Shown: piece after piece, positions 1 to 12,000 of the stretch
How the letters are laid out: the number at the start of each line of letters is the position of its first letter
Position numbering within the stretch: position 1 is the stretch's first letter
Assembly (NCBI GenBank): GCA_934047225.1
Contig: OW204011.1
Coordinates: 13,776,339 to 13,840,338, forward strand
Source: Ypsolopha sequella
Lineage: Eukaryota > Arthropoda > Insecta > Lepidoptera > Ypsolophidae
Reading direction: 5' to 3'
Length of the DNA: 64,000 nt
Made by a program: the position numbers and the translations under genes
The notes under the pieces: model-generated
What the model saw: only the letters and a program-made list of their open reading frames with translations
Databases searched by the model: none
Told to the model about the DNA's origin: nothing

Positions 1-99
1 TTGGTTATAGATGAAGGGGCCTAGAAAAATTTAAGCAAAAGTTAAATTTAGTTTTGGTACTTTAATTTTGTCTTGTAGTCTGATAGATCGGTCACTATT

Positions 100-835
100 T
101 TTTGAGATGTGGACGATTTGGAACTGTTTATAAATTTTTACAAATGATGTTTTTTATAAAAAAATATATATATATTTTACTTATTTTTATATTTCTCATT
201 TATGCTCAACTTTTTTTAAATTGCTATAATTTTCCTGTAATTGGCCAGGAAATGGTCGATCTATAATCGACATTTTTTTCATATTTTTCGGTCTACCAGT
301 TTCGGAGACATATTTACATACATATTTAGGTGGTTTTTTAAAGATTTCTCAAAACCAGTGCCAGTAAATTATACTTTTACAGTCAGCTTTTTAATTTTTA
401 CAATTTGATACCCAAATTGTATGTTTAAAATAATATTTTTTATTTTTCTCACTTTTGTTTTGGAAATATTTTGAAAAATTTTAAAATTTACATTTTATTT
501 TACACCATGATTTTTGAGAAAATTATTGCTATTATTGTGCCAAAATTCATGTCTTTATTTTTAACGGTGCTAAAGTTATGAGGCTGTGACATACGGACGG
601 ACGGACGGACGGACAACGGAGTTTCACCATAAAGGTTTCTTTTGTACCTTTTAGGTACTACGGAACCCTAAAAATACGGTGCCAAATTTCATGTCTTTAT
701 CTTTAACGGTGCTAAAGTTATGAGGGCTGTGACATACGGACGGACGGACGGACGGACGGGCAACGGAGTTTCACCATAAAGGTTCCTTTTGTACCTTTTT
801 AGGTACTACGGAATCCTAAAAATACGTCAACCCAA
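100..835 (-). repeat. AT-rich dispersed repeat, inverted copy of 19845-20810
   Basis: Reads as the reverse complement of the element at 19845-20810, sharing segments such as ccagtttcggagacata and ggtaccttttaggtac. Its end unit is doubled: 'gtgctaaagttatgag...cggacggacgg...aggtactacggaacc' occurs at about 571-674 and 708-823. Each unit carries a (cgga)n run. A third copy of this end unit is at 10546-10645. Confidence 0.7.
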
Positions 836-1063
836 ATGCAACAAGATACGGGCGTTTTTGAGGCACCATCGTCCGTGAAACAGCTGCTCATGTGCGGCGT
901 TTTAAAATAGACCTTTCTCCTGCGAGTTAAAGTCTTTAAGTTACAGTTGGATATCTTCTTCTCTGATGTTTTGTGTGTGTTTTTTTATCATTAAATCGTG
1001 TGGTTTTAATTAAAGGTCACAGTCTTTTTACAGTCTGTATATAGATCTAGGTCTTGCAATGCA

Positions 1064-1411
1064 TGACGACTATAGGTTGTTAACTTCATGCCTACCGCGC
1101 CCATGGGGTACAGGGGGTACGAAGTGGCACGTGACTTAGTTTGCAGGGCCGTGCACAAGCCATTCCAAGTACACAAGTATGACATTGACAACTTTAAAAT
1201 ATCATAAAGAGATCCATTATACATCGGTTTATGCTACCCTTATCTAAGGAGCAACCTCCTCGGCGACTGGCCTTGGTCCGACTTGGTCCGACCCACGCGG
1301 TGTGCTCGCTCACCCTCCCGCCACACCATCCGCATCCCCTCCGAGACCCCGCCCACCAACCCCTATACCCCGTGGGCGCGGTAGGCACGAAGTTGACAAC
1401 CTATAGTCTTC
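1064..1411. repeat. Inverted-repeat element, about 50-bp arms
   Basis: The left arm (1064-1120, containing ggttgttaacttcatgccta) and right arm (1355-1411) are reverse complements with few mismatches and carry ctaccgcgccca. About 230 bp of GC-rich sequence lies between them. No transposase is seen; probably a non-autonomous DNA transposon. Confidence 0.6.
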
Positions 1412-1949
1412 TTTGCTTGTGTGAATTATCTGTATACATGCAATCGACACGCAGGCACGCACACTATTGCAGGGCCATATTAGCAACTGAGCGTTGGGGC
1501 AATAAAACCAACTGTCAACAAGGATGTGCGAGGAAGTACACGTGCTTATCGATTGTTTGCTACCTTGGTTGGCAATTTCGCTTGTTATTGACATTAGTTT
1601 ATTCGCAAAAATGTAGTTTATAGAGTAATTAGATAATTAAGTAACTTAGTATAAATTAATATAGACATTGTTTTTATTTAATGATTTAATTAATATATAA
1701 TAAGTAATAATACATATTTTACTTAATATAGAAATTAAAACGTTTTGTACGACTAGAAATTATCTTAAAAAAAAACTGTAATCTACTATTCAATCTATTT
1801 ATTAATCGAAATTAAAATATTCTGTAGTTTTAATATACTTACTTACAACAATTGTTAATGTTTAATGACAATATGTGCATAAAGTAACAAAAATTTTTTA
1901 CGCCCAAATAAATCTATAGATAGCAAAAAAAAAAACGCCGGTACACGCA

Positions 1950-2245
1950 TTACATTACGCTTCGCCATAAGCCCCGCGAGCGTGAGCGAGAGGTCCCATG
2001 AAAATGATGCCCCGACCACAAAATAACCACTTACAGAAGGTTCACTCCGCATAACTAGCGAAAACAGACGCACGCACACATAGACGCGTACGTACGACGA
2101 TCTCGGATGAAGTCGGTCGCATGCCAATACGAAATTCTGCCGAGATCATCATACGTACGCGTCTATGCATGTGTGCGTCTGTTTTCACTCAGTCGTCGAG
2201 TCGGCCTTCTGGTAATATCTATTTTGTGGCTCAGTTGCCTGTTGC
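1950..2245 (+). mobile_element. Foldback MITE, copy 1
   Basis: Arms of about 47 bp (about 2057-2104 and 2142-2190; gaaaacagacgcacgcacac against its complement) enclose a short loop. The whole stretch matches the reverse complement of 2590-2800. Outer TIRs are degraded in this copy. Confidence 0.6.
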
Positions 2246-2535
2246 TAATGGCGCTACAACAGTGTTACGTGCATACACAACTCACTACAAGTAGGACATA
2301 TTAAACGTACCTCGTACAAAGACATTATATAGTGAAGTTCTCTGCGGGAGCGTGCTTCGGAAACATATATACGTATATACGCACTACTACAACCAAGCCT
2401 GACCCATACTCGTGAGTTAAAACAGTTATAGCTCGTCTCCATCTAACAAATTAATACTAATAAATGCTTTGACATGTTGTGCCTTAACAATAAATGTCTG
2501 AATGTGATTAGGCCAACCAAGTAGATTGACAACAT

Positions 2536-2853
2536 CGTGCGTGACTATCCCGCGGGGTGATAGACGCTGGCGCCCCCCCCCGCCCCCCGCAAACATCCAA
2601 ATTAGATACTACCAGAAGGCCAACCCGACGACGGAGAGAAAACAGACGCACACATGCATAGACACATACGTATGATAATCTAGGCAGAATTTCGTATTGG
2701 CATTCGACCAACTTCATCCAAGATTTTCGTTCGTACGCGTCTATGTGTGCGTGAGCCTATTGCTAGTTATGCGGAGTAAACCTTTTGTAAAAGGTAATTT
2801 GGTGACCTCATCCCCGTCAGCGTCAGTCACCACGCGGGACAGTCACGCACGAT
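2536..2853 (-). mobile_element. Foldback MITE, copy 2, with terminal inverted repeats
   Basis: Outer TIRs of about 40 bp (atcgtgcgtgactatcccgc at 2536 and its complement ending near 2853) flank the same core as copy 1 in opposite orientation. It ends about 13 bp from the stop codon of gene 1. No clear target duplication was found. Confidence 0.65.
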
Positions 2854-2866
2854 CTCTTAAAACAAT

Positions 2867-3036
2867 TCATTCTGAGAAGGTTATGAACATTGGAAGGACC
2901 GCCCGGTTCTTCTGAACGAAGTTCTTTATCAGCTCCCTTTCGTTCAGCTCGTCGGGATCCTCGAGCACTCTGCGAGTCTTCTTTTTCTTCGCCCATAGAT
3001 TGCACTGGTAAGCCTTCATGCATTTGTTTCTTTTTC
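2867..3036 (-). CDS. Gene 1, exon 5 (terminal coding exon)
   Basis: The acceptor is gattttacgtttcag at 3037-3038. The exon starts with GA, completing Arg178, then encodes 55 residues including C183 and C189, the basic WAKKKKTRR stretch and LEDPDELNERELI, and ends at TGA (2869-2867). The stop lies only about 13 bp from the TIR of the MITE at 2536-2853, so the 3' UTR probably starts with transposon sequence. I saw no AATAAA on this strand until about 1795. Confidence 0.74.
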
Positions 3037-6000
3037 CTGAAACGTAAAATCAGTTGCTTTTCTAGGTTTCGTACCTCAAAATAAAAAATTGTCTAGACCA
3101 GGGATGGGCAAACATTTCCTACGCGGGCCAATATTTACAAAACTACCGGAGGCCAGATTTTAAAATTTTTGGCTATTATACAATGTGTAACAGAAAGGTG
3201 TAACCATATACGAAGAGCTTATTCAGTCAATGGTATAGAACAACTTTTACTATGGAGCCAACCCTGAAATCCCAAAAAAAAAATCTGCCCTTCCATACAT
3301 TTCCGTCAAGCGGCATTTCATTTTTCTATGAAACAGTTAATTTTTTTTTTTTCGAAATACAGTGTTGGCACCATAGAAAAAGTTGTTCTTAACCATTGAC
3401 TGAATAAGCTCTTCAAATATGGTTACACCTTTCTGTTACACGTTGTGTAATTCTTCATTAAGTTAAAAACATTTGTATTTTCCGCAATAAACTTCATAGG
3501 ATACAATTTATATCACAGGTTTCAACAACATTTAAGTGATCTCTTTTTAATGCAAAATTAAATGATATAAAGTATAAATATTTAAATCAGGTACCTGATT
3601 GATTGATGGGAGCGACTCTGCACTTGATGAATGTTTTTTTCGTGGTTTATGTTATGTTATTATTATTTGTGTCGATTCGGCGCAACACGACTTAACTTAT
3701 TTGACGGGACTAAACTTAATTTGAGCGTTGTCTTTTTCTTTCTGTATCGAAAAGACAAAGGCAGTACGCTCAAAATGAGGTTAGTCCTGTCAAATTAGTT
3801 AAGTTGTATTGCGCCGAATCGACACCATCATCTACTTCTGGGTCAGTGGCCGCAGGCGAATGGGGTCGGAGTTGGCCCGCGGGCCGTGGTTTGCCCATCC
3901 TTTTTCTAGGGCCCCGTAAGAGATATCAAGTTTAAACTGATACCTCCTACAGTAGTTTTACGGCCCCATGGTGCAAATATAAAATCAGGCTCCAAACATA
4001 ATGTGAAAACAGTTTTTCTTTAAGTTATTTTAAAACTCATGTTAATTTTTACAAACAATTTCTCCAGATTTGCTACAATCGAGTCTTGGCGTTACCACGT
4101 TACACCCAGTGCCGGTTTTAGCATTAACGGCGCCCTGGACGAGAATTCTACGGCGCCCCCTATCTGTTTCATAATTTAGGAAACAGATAGGGGGCGCCGT
4201 AGAATTCTTGTGTGCAAAAAGGAAAAAAAAAAACATGGGAAATAGCATTAACGGCGCCCTGGACGAGAATTCTACGGCGCCCCCTATCTGTTTCATAATT
4301 TAGGAAACAGATAGGGGGCGCCGTAGAATTCTTGTGTGCAAAAAGGAAAAAAAAAACATGGGAAATATTATTTCAATCTTCAATCATGACCAATTATTTT
4401 AACATAATTTAACAAAATTTTACCGCGCCATCCCGTGATCCATACTGACGAGGGGGCGCTGGCGCCCCTTGATGTCTGGCGCCCTGGGCGGTCGCCCAAC
4501 CACGCCCTACCCTAACGCCGCCACTGGTTACACCAAGACTCATTTGCAGCAAATCGATTGATTGCAAGTTTGTAATGCATTCTAATAATAATTAGAGTAT
4601 TCAAAGCGATGGATTTCGCAATAAAAATATATAATCTAAGTAAATGAGAACTGTGAATTTCTTAACTGTCTGATGCAACAGGTATTGCAGCGACGACAGC
4701 GCCTTCTAAGGATCTAAAAAGGCCGACTTGGGTGAATCATGAAATGATTTGGAAGTAGCATGGAGTGCTTCTTTGATGGATAAAATCCGAAACGAAGATA
4801 TCGTCTGTCTGCAGATAGCCTACCGAATCAGTAAGTTGAAGTGGCAGTGGACCGGCCATACTTGTCGCCAACATGATAACCATTGGGGCCGTAAGGTATT
4901 GGAATGGAGACCACGTACAGCTAAGCGCAGCGTAAGCCGCCCTCATGCCCGCTGTACTGACGATCTGAAGGACGATGTGGGTGGCGGCTGGATGAGGATG
5001 ACTGAGGACCGCCAAGAGTGGCGTAATATTGGGGAGGCCTATGTCCAGCAGTGGACGAATACGGGCTGATGGATGGAGCATGAAGTCGGAGTTTTTTCAC
5101 GCTTGCAAAAGAGACTGCATTAGAACGGAATCATAATATGATTCATCCAAAGCGGCCTTTTTAGGGGACCTGGGAATCTAAAAAGGCCGACTTGGGTTAT
5201 TCATCAAATGATTTGAAAATAAGATGGAGTCAGAGTTTTTTCACGCGTGCAAAAGAGACGGCATTAGAACAGAATCATAATGTGATTCATGCAAAATGGC
5301 CTTTTTAGAGGACCTTTTCAGAATGAACAAGGCGTGAATTCACATAACACCCTCGTGAGCGTTCAGTATGTGCATTATAAGCTGGTATATCAAGTAGTTA
5401 CAAAATTTCGATGTACAGGTATGGTGGAAAAATTCGTCGTTCCGGATACGAACGTTGGTAGCGCAGTCGGTAGCGCACCTGTCATGTAAGCAGGAGGTCG
5501 CAGGTTCAAATCCTGGCCCGAGGAATTTTTTCAAAATATTTGTGCTTTTAAATATGTTTCTGATTGATTGCAAGTTTGTAATGCACTCTAATAATATTCA
5601 CAATAAAGTTTTCCAAATGCAATATATTTATGAAATAAAATTAGGAAGTCAAGATAAAGAAGGGCTCCATAATAAACCATTATTAGATTCAGTGAAAATG
5701 TTAGTCTCCTTCATAAAAAATCAGTAAAATTCACTAAAATTATTGGATCAATGATAAACAGGGTATAACCAACACTACGTTTTTTCTAGGGGATAAAATA
5801 CAATTACCATTCGTTATTTTCGCATTGAATAAGTCAAAGAAACTTGTAACAAAACTTGTTTCAGATCTGATGTCCAGACATTATTTTAGCTTTATTAAAA
5901 CTTTACGAAGTTTAACGTCTCGTTTGCCGGGAGAATATTTCATACATTTTAGTATGAGGAAATTCACTCGCGCTCTCCGCCCGCTTTCAAACGTTTTCGC

Positions 6001-9000
6001 GCCACGGCATGTCAGACCGCCGTTGACTTTCAAAGTAGGAGCACGTTAATTTTTACAAAAACACACTAAAAATAGTTCGCGTAAAAGAATTTGCACAGTG
6101 GTTTGAAAATCCAAAAAGTAAAACAGTTTCTTTTTCTGGTTTTAGTTGTATATTTTAATTTGCAGTTCGAGCTATGGCGGGCCTAAAGTTTTTGTCACAG
6201 ATAGCGTTTGCGTTAGTGGCGAGTTTGACGCAAACTAAATATTTGTTCTTGCAAGATTCTTGCAGAAATTGTGATTGTGGTGAACTGTTTGTCTTACATT
6301 TTAGTTATTTCTAATAAAAAATGAGTAGTACTCCAACGAAATCTACATATTTATAACACACAATATGACCACATTTATGGATGTGGAAGAAGCGAAAGAG
6401 GTATGTCTGGATTGTAGCAGATGGAAATCTGTAGTTTCTGCCTACCCCTCTAGGAGGCAGGTGTGATTATATGTACGTAAGTATATTATATACACTACAT
6501 ATAATAAACTATATGAAATTTATTCAACCGCTCAAATACATACTGGAAACTCGGCTTAAAACATATTTAAAATGTGGAAAAAAAAACCCTGGTGATATGT
6601 TATGTAGATTAAACATGAAAAGATGGCGTAACAAAACTCACAAATGTATAAATACTAAAAACATGTATATAAAAGAAGTTATACATAAATAAGGTTGTAA
6701 TTATAAAAAGGTCTGGGAAAATGTAAATAAATGGCTGGGCAAAGAGAAAAATTAGAAGTAATTATGACCCACCTGGGCAAGACAAAGGATGTGCCAGATA
6801 TTTGTTTTGGCTTTGTGAATACTTTTACATAGGAAATAGAAAATATTAAATCAAGACATATATGCAACAGCAATTTACTACAAAAGAATACTTATTTAAA
6901 AGAACAATGAGACTCATGAAATTAAATGCAAACCAAATTGAAAAAATAATATCAAAACTTGATTCCAACAAAACTGCAGGAATTGATAATGTCAGGGTCT
7001 CAGACCTGAAAATAAACAAGGCGGAGATCAGCCACGTTATTGCGAAAATAATAGATATAATATTTGTAGAACAAGAAAAATATCCAGATACGTGAAAGAC
7101 ATCAATAATAAGGCCAATTTTTAAAAATGAAGACCATAACGAAACTGATAACTGTAGACCTAAAGATATATTATCGTGTGTAAACAAAATACTGGAAAAA
7201 ACAATAACCGGTCAGATCTCGGCACAACATGGTTTTCAAAAAGGTACAAGTACATCGTCTTTATTAATGAAATTCTCAATTGAAATAAATAAACAATAGT
7301 TTAAATAAAAAATAGTTACACAAAGTGTTCCCAAGCTACTGCACAGCTTCAAATGGGGAATGCGCTCATGTAACTTCTCACATTAGGTTAAGTAAACTTA
7401 AGTATGATACATCTACGATATTTTTACATAATTATATAATACAGAAATAAACGTAAAGTATTTTTTTTTTACATAATATACACGAAAAATACTTTAATTT
7501 CGTTTTTTTTTTACATTATTTTTATATGTTTTCACCTCTAACGGCAAACTGTTAAACAATTTTGGCACAAGATATTCTTTTGTTCTTGATCCAAATTCAA
7601 ATTCAAATTCAAATAGTTTATTTTGCAAAGCAGGTATAGATATATACACTTTTTACACGTCAAATTTAATGTAATAATAAAGAAAATATATGTAATAAAA
7701 TAATAAATGGACATGAACTAAATTAAAGGTTTATTTAATTTATGTAGCAATATATTTACGATTAAAATGATAGGTAAAATATATATTATACAAGGTAAAA
7801 TCTAATCAAGCGCCCGAACCCATACCGGAGACCCGGCCAGGGACCAGGAACAAGGTTCAATGATCACCAACCGAGCCCCTAGCACGAATCCAGGCGGCCG
7901 ACCAAATCCCATCCTATATACTACATACTAATAGGTTACATATATAAATACATGCCTACCTCCACCCATTCGATTAGTCTTGCTAAGAAGAAGGGTAAGA
8001 AACTTAGCAAGATCATGTCTTTTTTTTTCAACATAAAACTTATACTATACAATATATGACTTATATCTACTTTAACCAAGGGATAAGAAAATACAAGTTA
8101 TTCTGTATGAAAGACCTAATATTAACAGAGCACTACACAGTAAGTATATGCCAACCTGAAGCATATTAAAGAGGTATTGAAGATAAATGGGTGCAGTACA
8201 ATAATTGGAGAAAGAAATGTAGAAAGGGCTCCACTATCCACTGTGTCCCTTCTTAGAGTACACATCCGGAAGGGAGTGGAACTAGACCCCATTTTCTGCG
8301 ATGGCAATTTGATCTGTACCAACGTTCCCGTTGCGGCTCTCACCAGGGACGATGACATTTTTTTTCCCATCATCACCGGTACCGGGGATGATCCACCAGG
8401 GAGAATGATACCAAGCCTATTTTATCGACAAAAAAAAAATTGTGTTTTAGAAAAAATCTTTGTATACAGTTTAAAGTTTAAAAGTGTTTAAGGCGCTCTT
8501 ATCCCAGAAGAGTGACTCTCTGTCTTTTTCTTTACGTGTAAGGAGTAAAGAAAATAACCACACTTTTGTACTTTTTCGTTGTTTTTATCGGTTTTTAAAT
8601 AGTTAAATAAAATAAACTTTTAACAAAAAAATAGCAACCGACTTCAATAGTAACAGCAGTCATTCACTAAAATGTTAATAATAATTCTATAAAGACCGAT
8701 GGTACCGAAGCAACACTTTTGCCGACTTCTTTCTTCCTGAAACAATATATTATCTAGAAGTCGGCGCTCTTATATTGGTTTTTATCTTGCTATATCGTAG
8801 GAAATACGCCGACTTCTAGATAACACATTGTTTCAGGAAGAAAGAAGTCAGCAAAAGGGTTGCTTCGGTACCATCGGTCTTTATAGAATTATTATTAACT
8901 TTTTAGTGAATGACTGCTGTTACTATTGAAGTCGGTTGCTATTTTTTTATTAAAAGTTTATTTTATTTCACATTTTTTAGTGTTGCTGGGTTAAATTGTG

Positions 9001-12000
9001 AAGTGTGGGTAGTTCTTGCAAACGTGGTGTTAATATGAAACGAAGTTCAAGTGAGTATAAGTAGCTATGTTTGAGATGCTTCCTGCTATCAGCATCCTAA
9101 CACAACATGATTACCGCAATCTCGAGTTATGTGCTGTCATTCGTTGAAGAGTTCTACGGTGATGAAGCCAAGATCGAAGGTCAGGTGGGTACACTGGCAA
9201 TTTTCAAGCAATGCCCTGCAATGAGCACCCTAACACAAACTGATTGCCGCAATCCAAAGTTATGTGCTGTCATCCGTTGAGGAGTTATATGGTGATGAAG
9301 CCAGGATCGAAGGTCAGGTGGGTGTTCTGATAATCTCCAAGTAATACCCTTGAATTAGCACCCTAACGCAGTGATTGCCGCGATCTCGAGTTATGTGCTC
9401 TGATCCGTTGAGGAGTTCTATGGTGAATATGGTGATGAAGCCAGGATCGAAGGTCAGGTGGAAGAATGTCGATTTTAAAGTAATACCTTGTAATCAGCAC
9501 CTAGGTACAAAGCGATTACCTCAATTTCGAGAGGTATGCTGTCATTTTCTGAGGAGTTCCACTGCCTATCTCTGAAGACCTTCATCAGATCATGACCAAA
9601 CCTAAAATGGGACCAACCTGGAAGTACACTCTTTCAAACAAAAAAAGAATTGTTCAAATCGGTTCAGAAATGACGGAGTTATGGAGTAACAACGCCACAA
9701 AAAAAAAAAAAAAAAAACATACAGTCGAATTGAGAACCGCCTCATTTTTGAAGTCGGTTAAAAATAAGGGATATGTTTATTGAAACCCACTTACGTGGTC
9801 GACCTAGAAAATTTAAAGAGCAATATTACCAGATATGTTTCGTTAATAAAAGAGTCGAATTATGGAAATGGCATGATTTGAAAGGTCTTATTACATGTTG
9901 TGTTCGTGAATTATTTCTATCAAACAAAGTTTATCTGATCGTGTAACACATGCGTGGAAGACCTTAATAAAGGTTCGAACTATATTGCGTATTTTTTTTT
10001 GGAAGTTTTAGACGATATTTGAAAGTTCTATTTGACTTTGAAATTACTAATTTTGGGATAAGAGCGCCTTAAAGTTACGATAAAAATTTTTGTTGCCTAT
10101 CATATATCTTATGTATAAAATATGTCATAACTTTACTGATACATAACTGATCAACTACAATTACTACTCGTATAAAAATATTAAGAAATAAGTTAAGGAA
10201 TTAAGGAATAAGTCCGCCTTTGCCTTTTATTTTTCTGTATTCTGTGTTTTATTTTAATTTTTCTGTGCAATAAAGTGTTTATTCATTCATTCATTCATTC
10301 ATTATCCTAAAAGATTATTTCTTTAATTTTTCAGTTTTCTTTTTCAGTAATAGCCAATTTTTTGTAAATAATGTCCCTGTATTGCCCATTATAAGCTGTG
10401 CTGCAGCTTGGGGACACTCTATAAGGCATACTTGGAAATCACATCCATCAGTCTAGTTCGTCCACTGCTGGACATAAGCATTTCCAGGAATCCTGGAAGA
10501 ATTGCCCATACTCACATACGCTGGGCAGGCGGGTTGGTGAGCGCGGTGCCAAAGTTATGAGGCTGTGACATACGGACGGACGGACGGACGGACAACGGAG
10601 TCTCAGCATAAAGGTTCCTTTTGTACCTTTTAGGTACTGCGGAACTCTAAAAAAGTATGACGAAGGAAATATGATGCGAAAGAAGATAAAACTCGGCCGG
10701 GCCGCCCTAGAAAGTCGTATGACGACCAAATTGGCGACACGCTGGAGAAGGACCAAGTTGGAAGCACCCGGAATAAAAGAGCTTGCAGGACTAGATTGAT
10801 TGAAAGAGGTGGAAGAGATAGTGTCAGAGCAACATTGTAATCTCTACCTACTCCTCTGAAGCCAAGATATTCACTCACTTTTATCGAGGTACTTGTCTAT
10901 GTTGAGGCGACAAAGTAAGTTGCATTTCCCCATGGCCGTCTTTGTCGGAGGCTTCCCGTCCATCATCTCCAACATGTCTTCCACATGATAGTACCACTGT
11001 ACAATGACAAGAAATGTATTCAAGGTCAATGATATTAGAAGAAAGTGCAGATAGGTTATAGGCGATCATTACTCAATATTTTTATTGCAAGCATTATTGA
11101 TGTACATTAAAGATGTTACATAGAATTTTCGATCATTATGCACCCTGTTTTGCACAGCAATATTGTGAGAAAAATCGGCTTATTTCGAAATTTTATAAAT
11201 ATATTTTATGAGTTTTGTATGCTTAGTTAAGTTTAATACAGGTATTTTATTTTTTTATTTTATTGTTATTACAAAAACCACAGCCTTAAACATTTATGAT
11301 CGTAGCTAATAACATCAAAACTTATGCCAATTACGGTTTTACATTTTCTACAATAATACATTTAAAACGAACTTCATAGACCAAGAGGAAAAAATACATA
11401 CATTTATATACAGAAAAATAGTAAATATTGAAAAGTTAGCGGCGTAGGATGTTAGAGTAAAAGTAAGTGTGTTTGTGTGGTCCTAAATGTGAGACGTTTT
11501 GTCCGTCTGCGTCTACCGACCCAAAAATGAGGCGCCTGTCAAAGCGAGGCGGTCTCACATTTTTTCATGGATAATCTGACTTTATTTTCAAAATCTACGG
11601 CCTTTGATTGGTCAAAAACATACTTTTGACGACCATACATATACATGGAGATATAGTCTCATGACCGACGATCTCGGATGATGCATTGATGCCAAATTAG
11701 CAGCTCGATATTTGTCACTACAAATGTCAACGGAAACGACATTGAAATAACGTTCATATCAGCGCGCAATGCATGGTGGCTGTTACGACGCTCGCTGCGT
11801 CCTTGATAGGGCGAAATAGGAGAAAATTATACTTTTCACTTGGACGTGATTACTCGATTGAATAATCTTATGTTATGTTTATAGCTATAAAGTTTATCTA
11901 TTTATCAAAGTATAAATGAATTCAATCGGCCAAGCCACTCAGGAGCAATAGGGAATTTGAGGTCAAAAAACACCATTCAGTAAAAAAAAAAATTCATGTA

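Larger units (their letters stand above)
3099..3900. mobile_element. hAT-like non-autonomous element, host for two nested MITEs
   Basis: The left end cagggatgggcaaac and right end gtttgcccatcc are complementary, a typical hAT-type terminus. The left flank gtctagac could be an 8-bp target site; the right copy is eroded (tttctagg). Nested inside are the foldback element at 3181-3447 and the palindrome at 3669-3825. No transposase is present. Confidence 0.55.
4556..5595 (+). repeat. 34-bp direct repeat bounding a 1-kb block
   Basis: gattgattgcaagtttgtaa plus following bases occurs at 4556-4589 and 5562-5595 with one mismatch. The block between holds the tandem units, the RTE tail and the tRNA-like segment. 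It is too long for a normal target-site duplication and suggests an unequal exchange or a repeat-in-repeat insertion. Confidence 0.55.
8492..10068. mobile_element. TTAA-flanked 1.58-kb TIR element (composite)
   Basis: Exact 15-bp TIRs ggcgctcttatccca / tgggataagagcgcc, each next to TTAA (8488-8491 and 10069-10072). TTAA duplication is typical of piggyBac-type insertion. No transposase is present. The interior holds the hairpin at 8605-8968 and tandem units at 9089-9560, both probably later insertions. Confidence 0.65.

Noticed and set aside
571..823. (CGGACGGA)n arrays as a CRISPR-like repeat
   Set aside because: Simple microsatellite inside a dispersed eukaryotic repeat; no spacers of constant length and no cas genes.
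2823..3023. MGEEKEDSQSARGSRRAERK frame over exon 5 of gene 1
   Set aside because: Shifted frame of the same exon; it runs into the MITE and does not join exon 4 with the strong acceptor at 3037.
5452..5525. A functional tRNA-Thr gene
   Set aside because: The acceptor stem does not pair and U33 is lost; the context is a repeat cluster.
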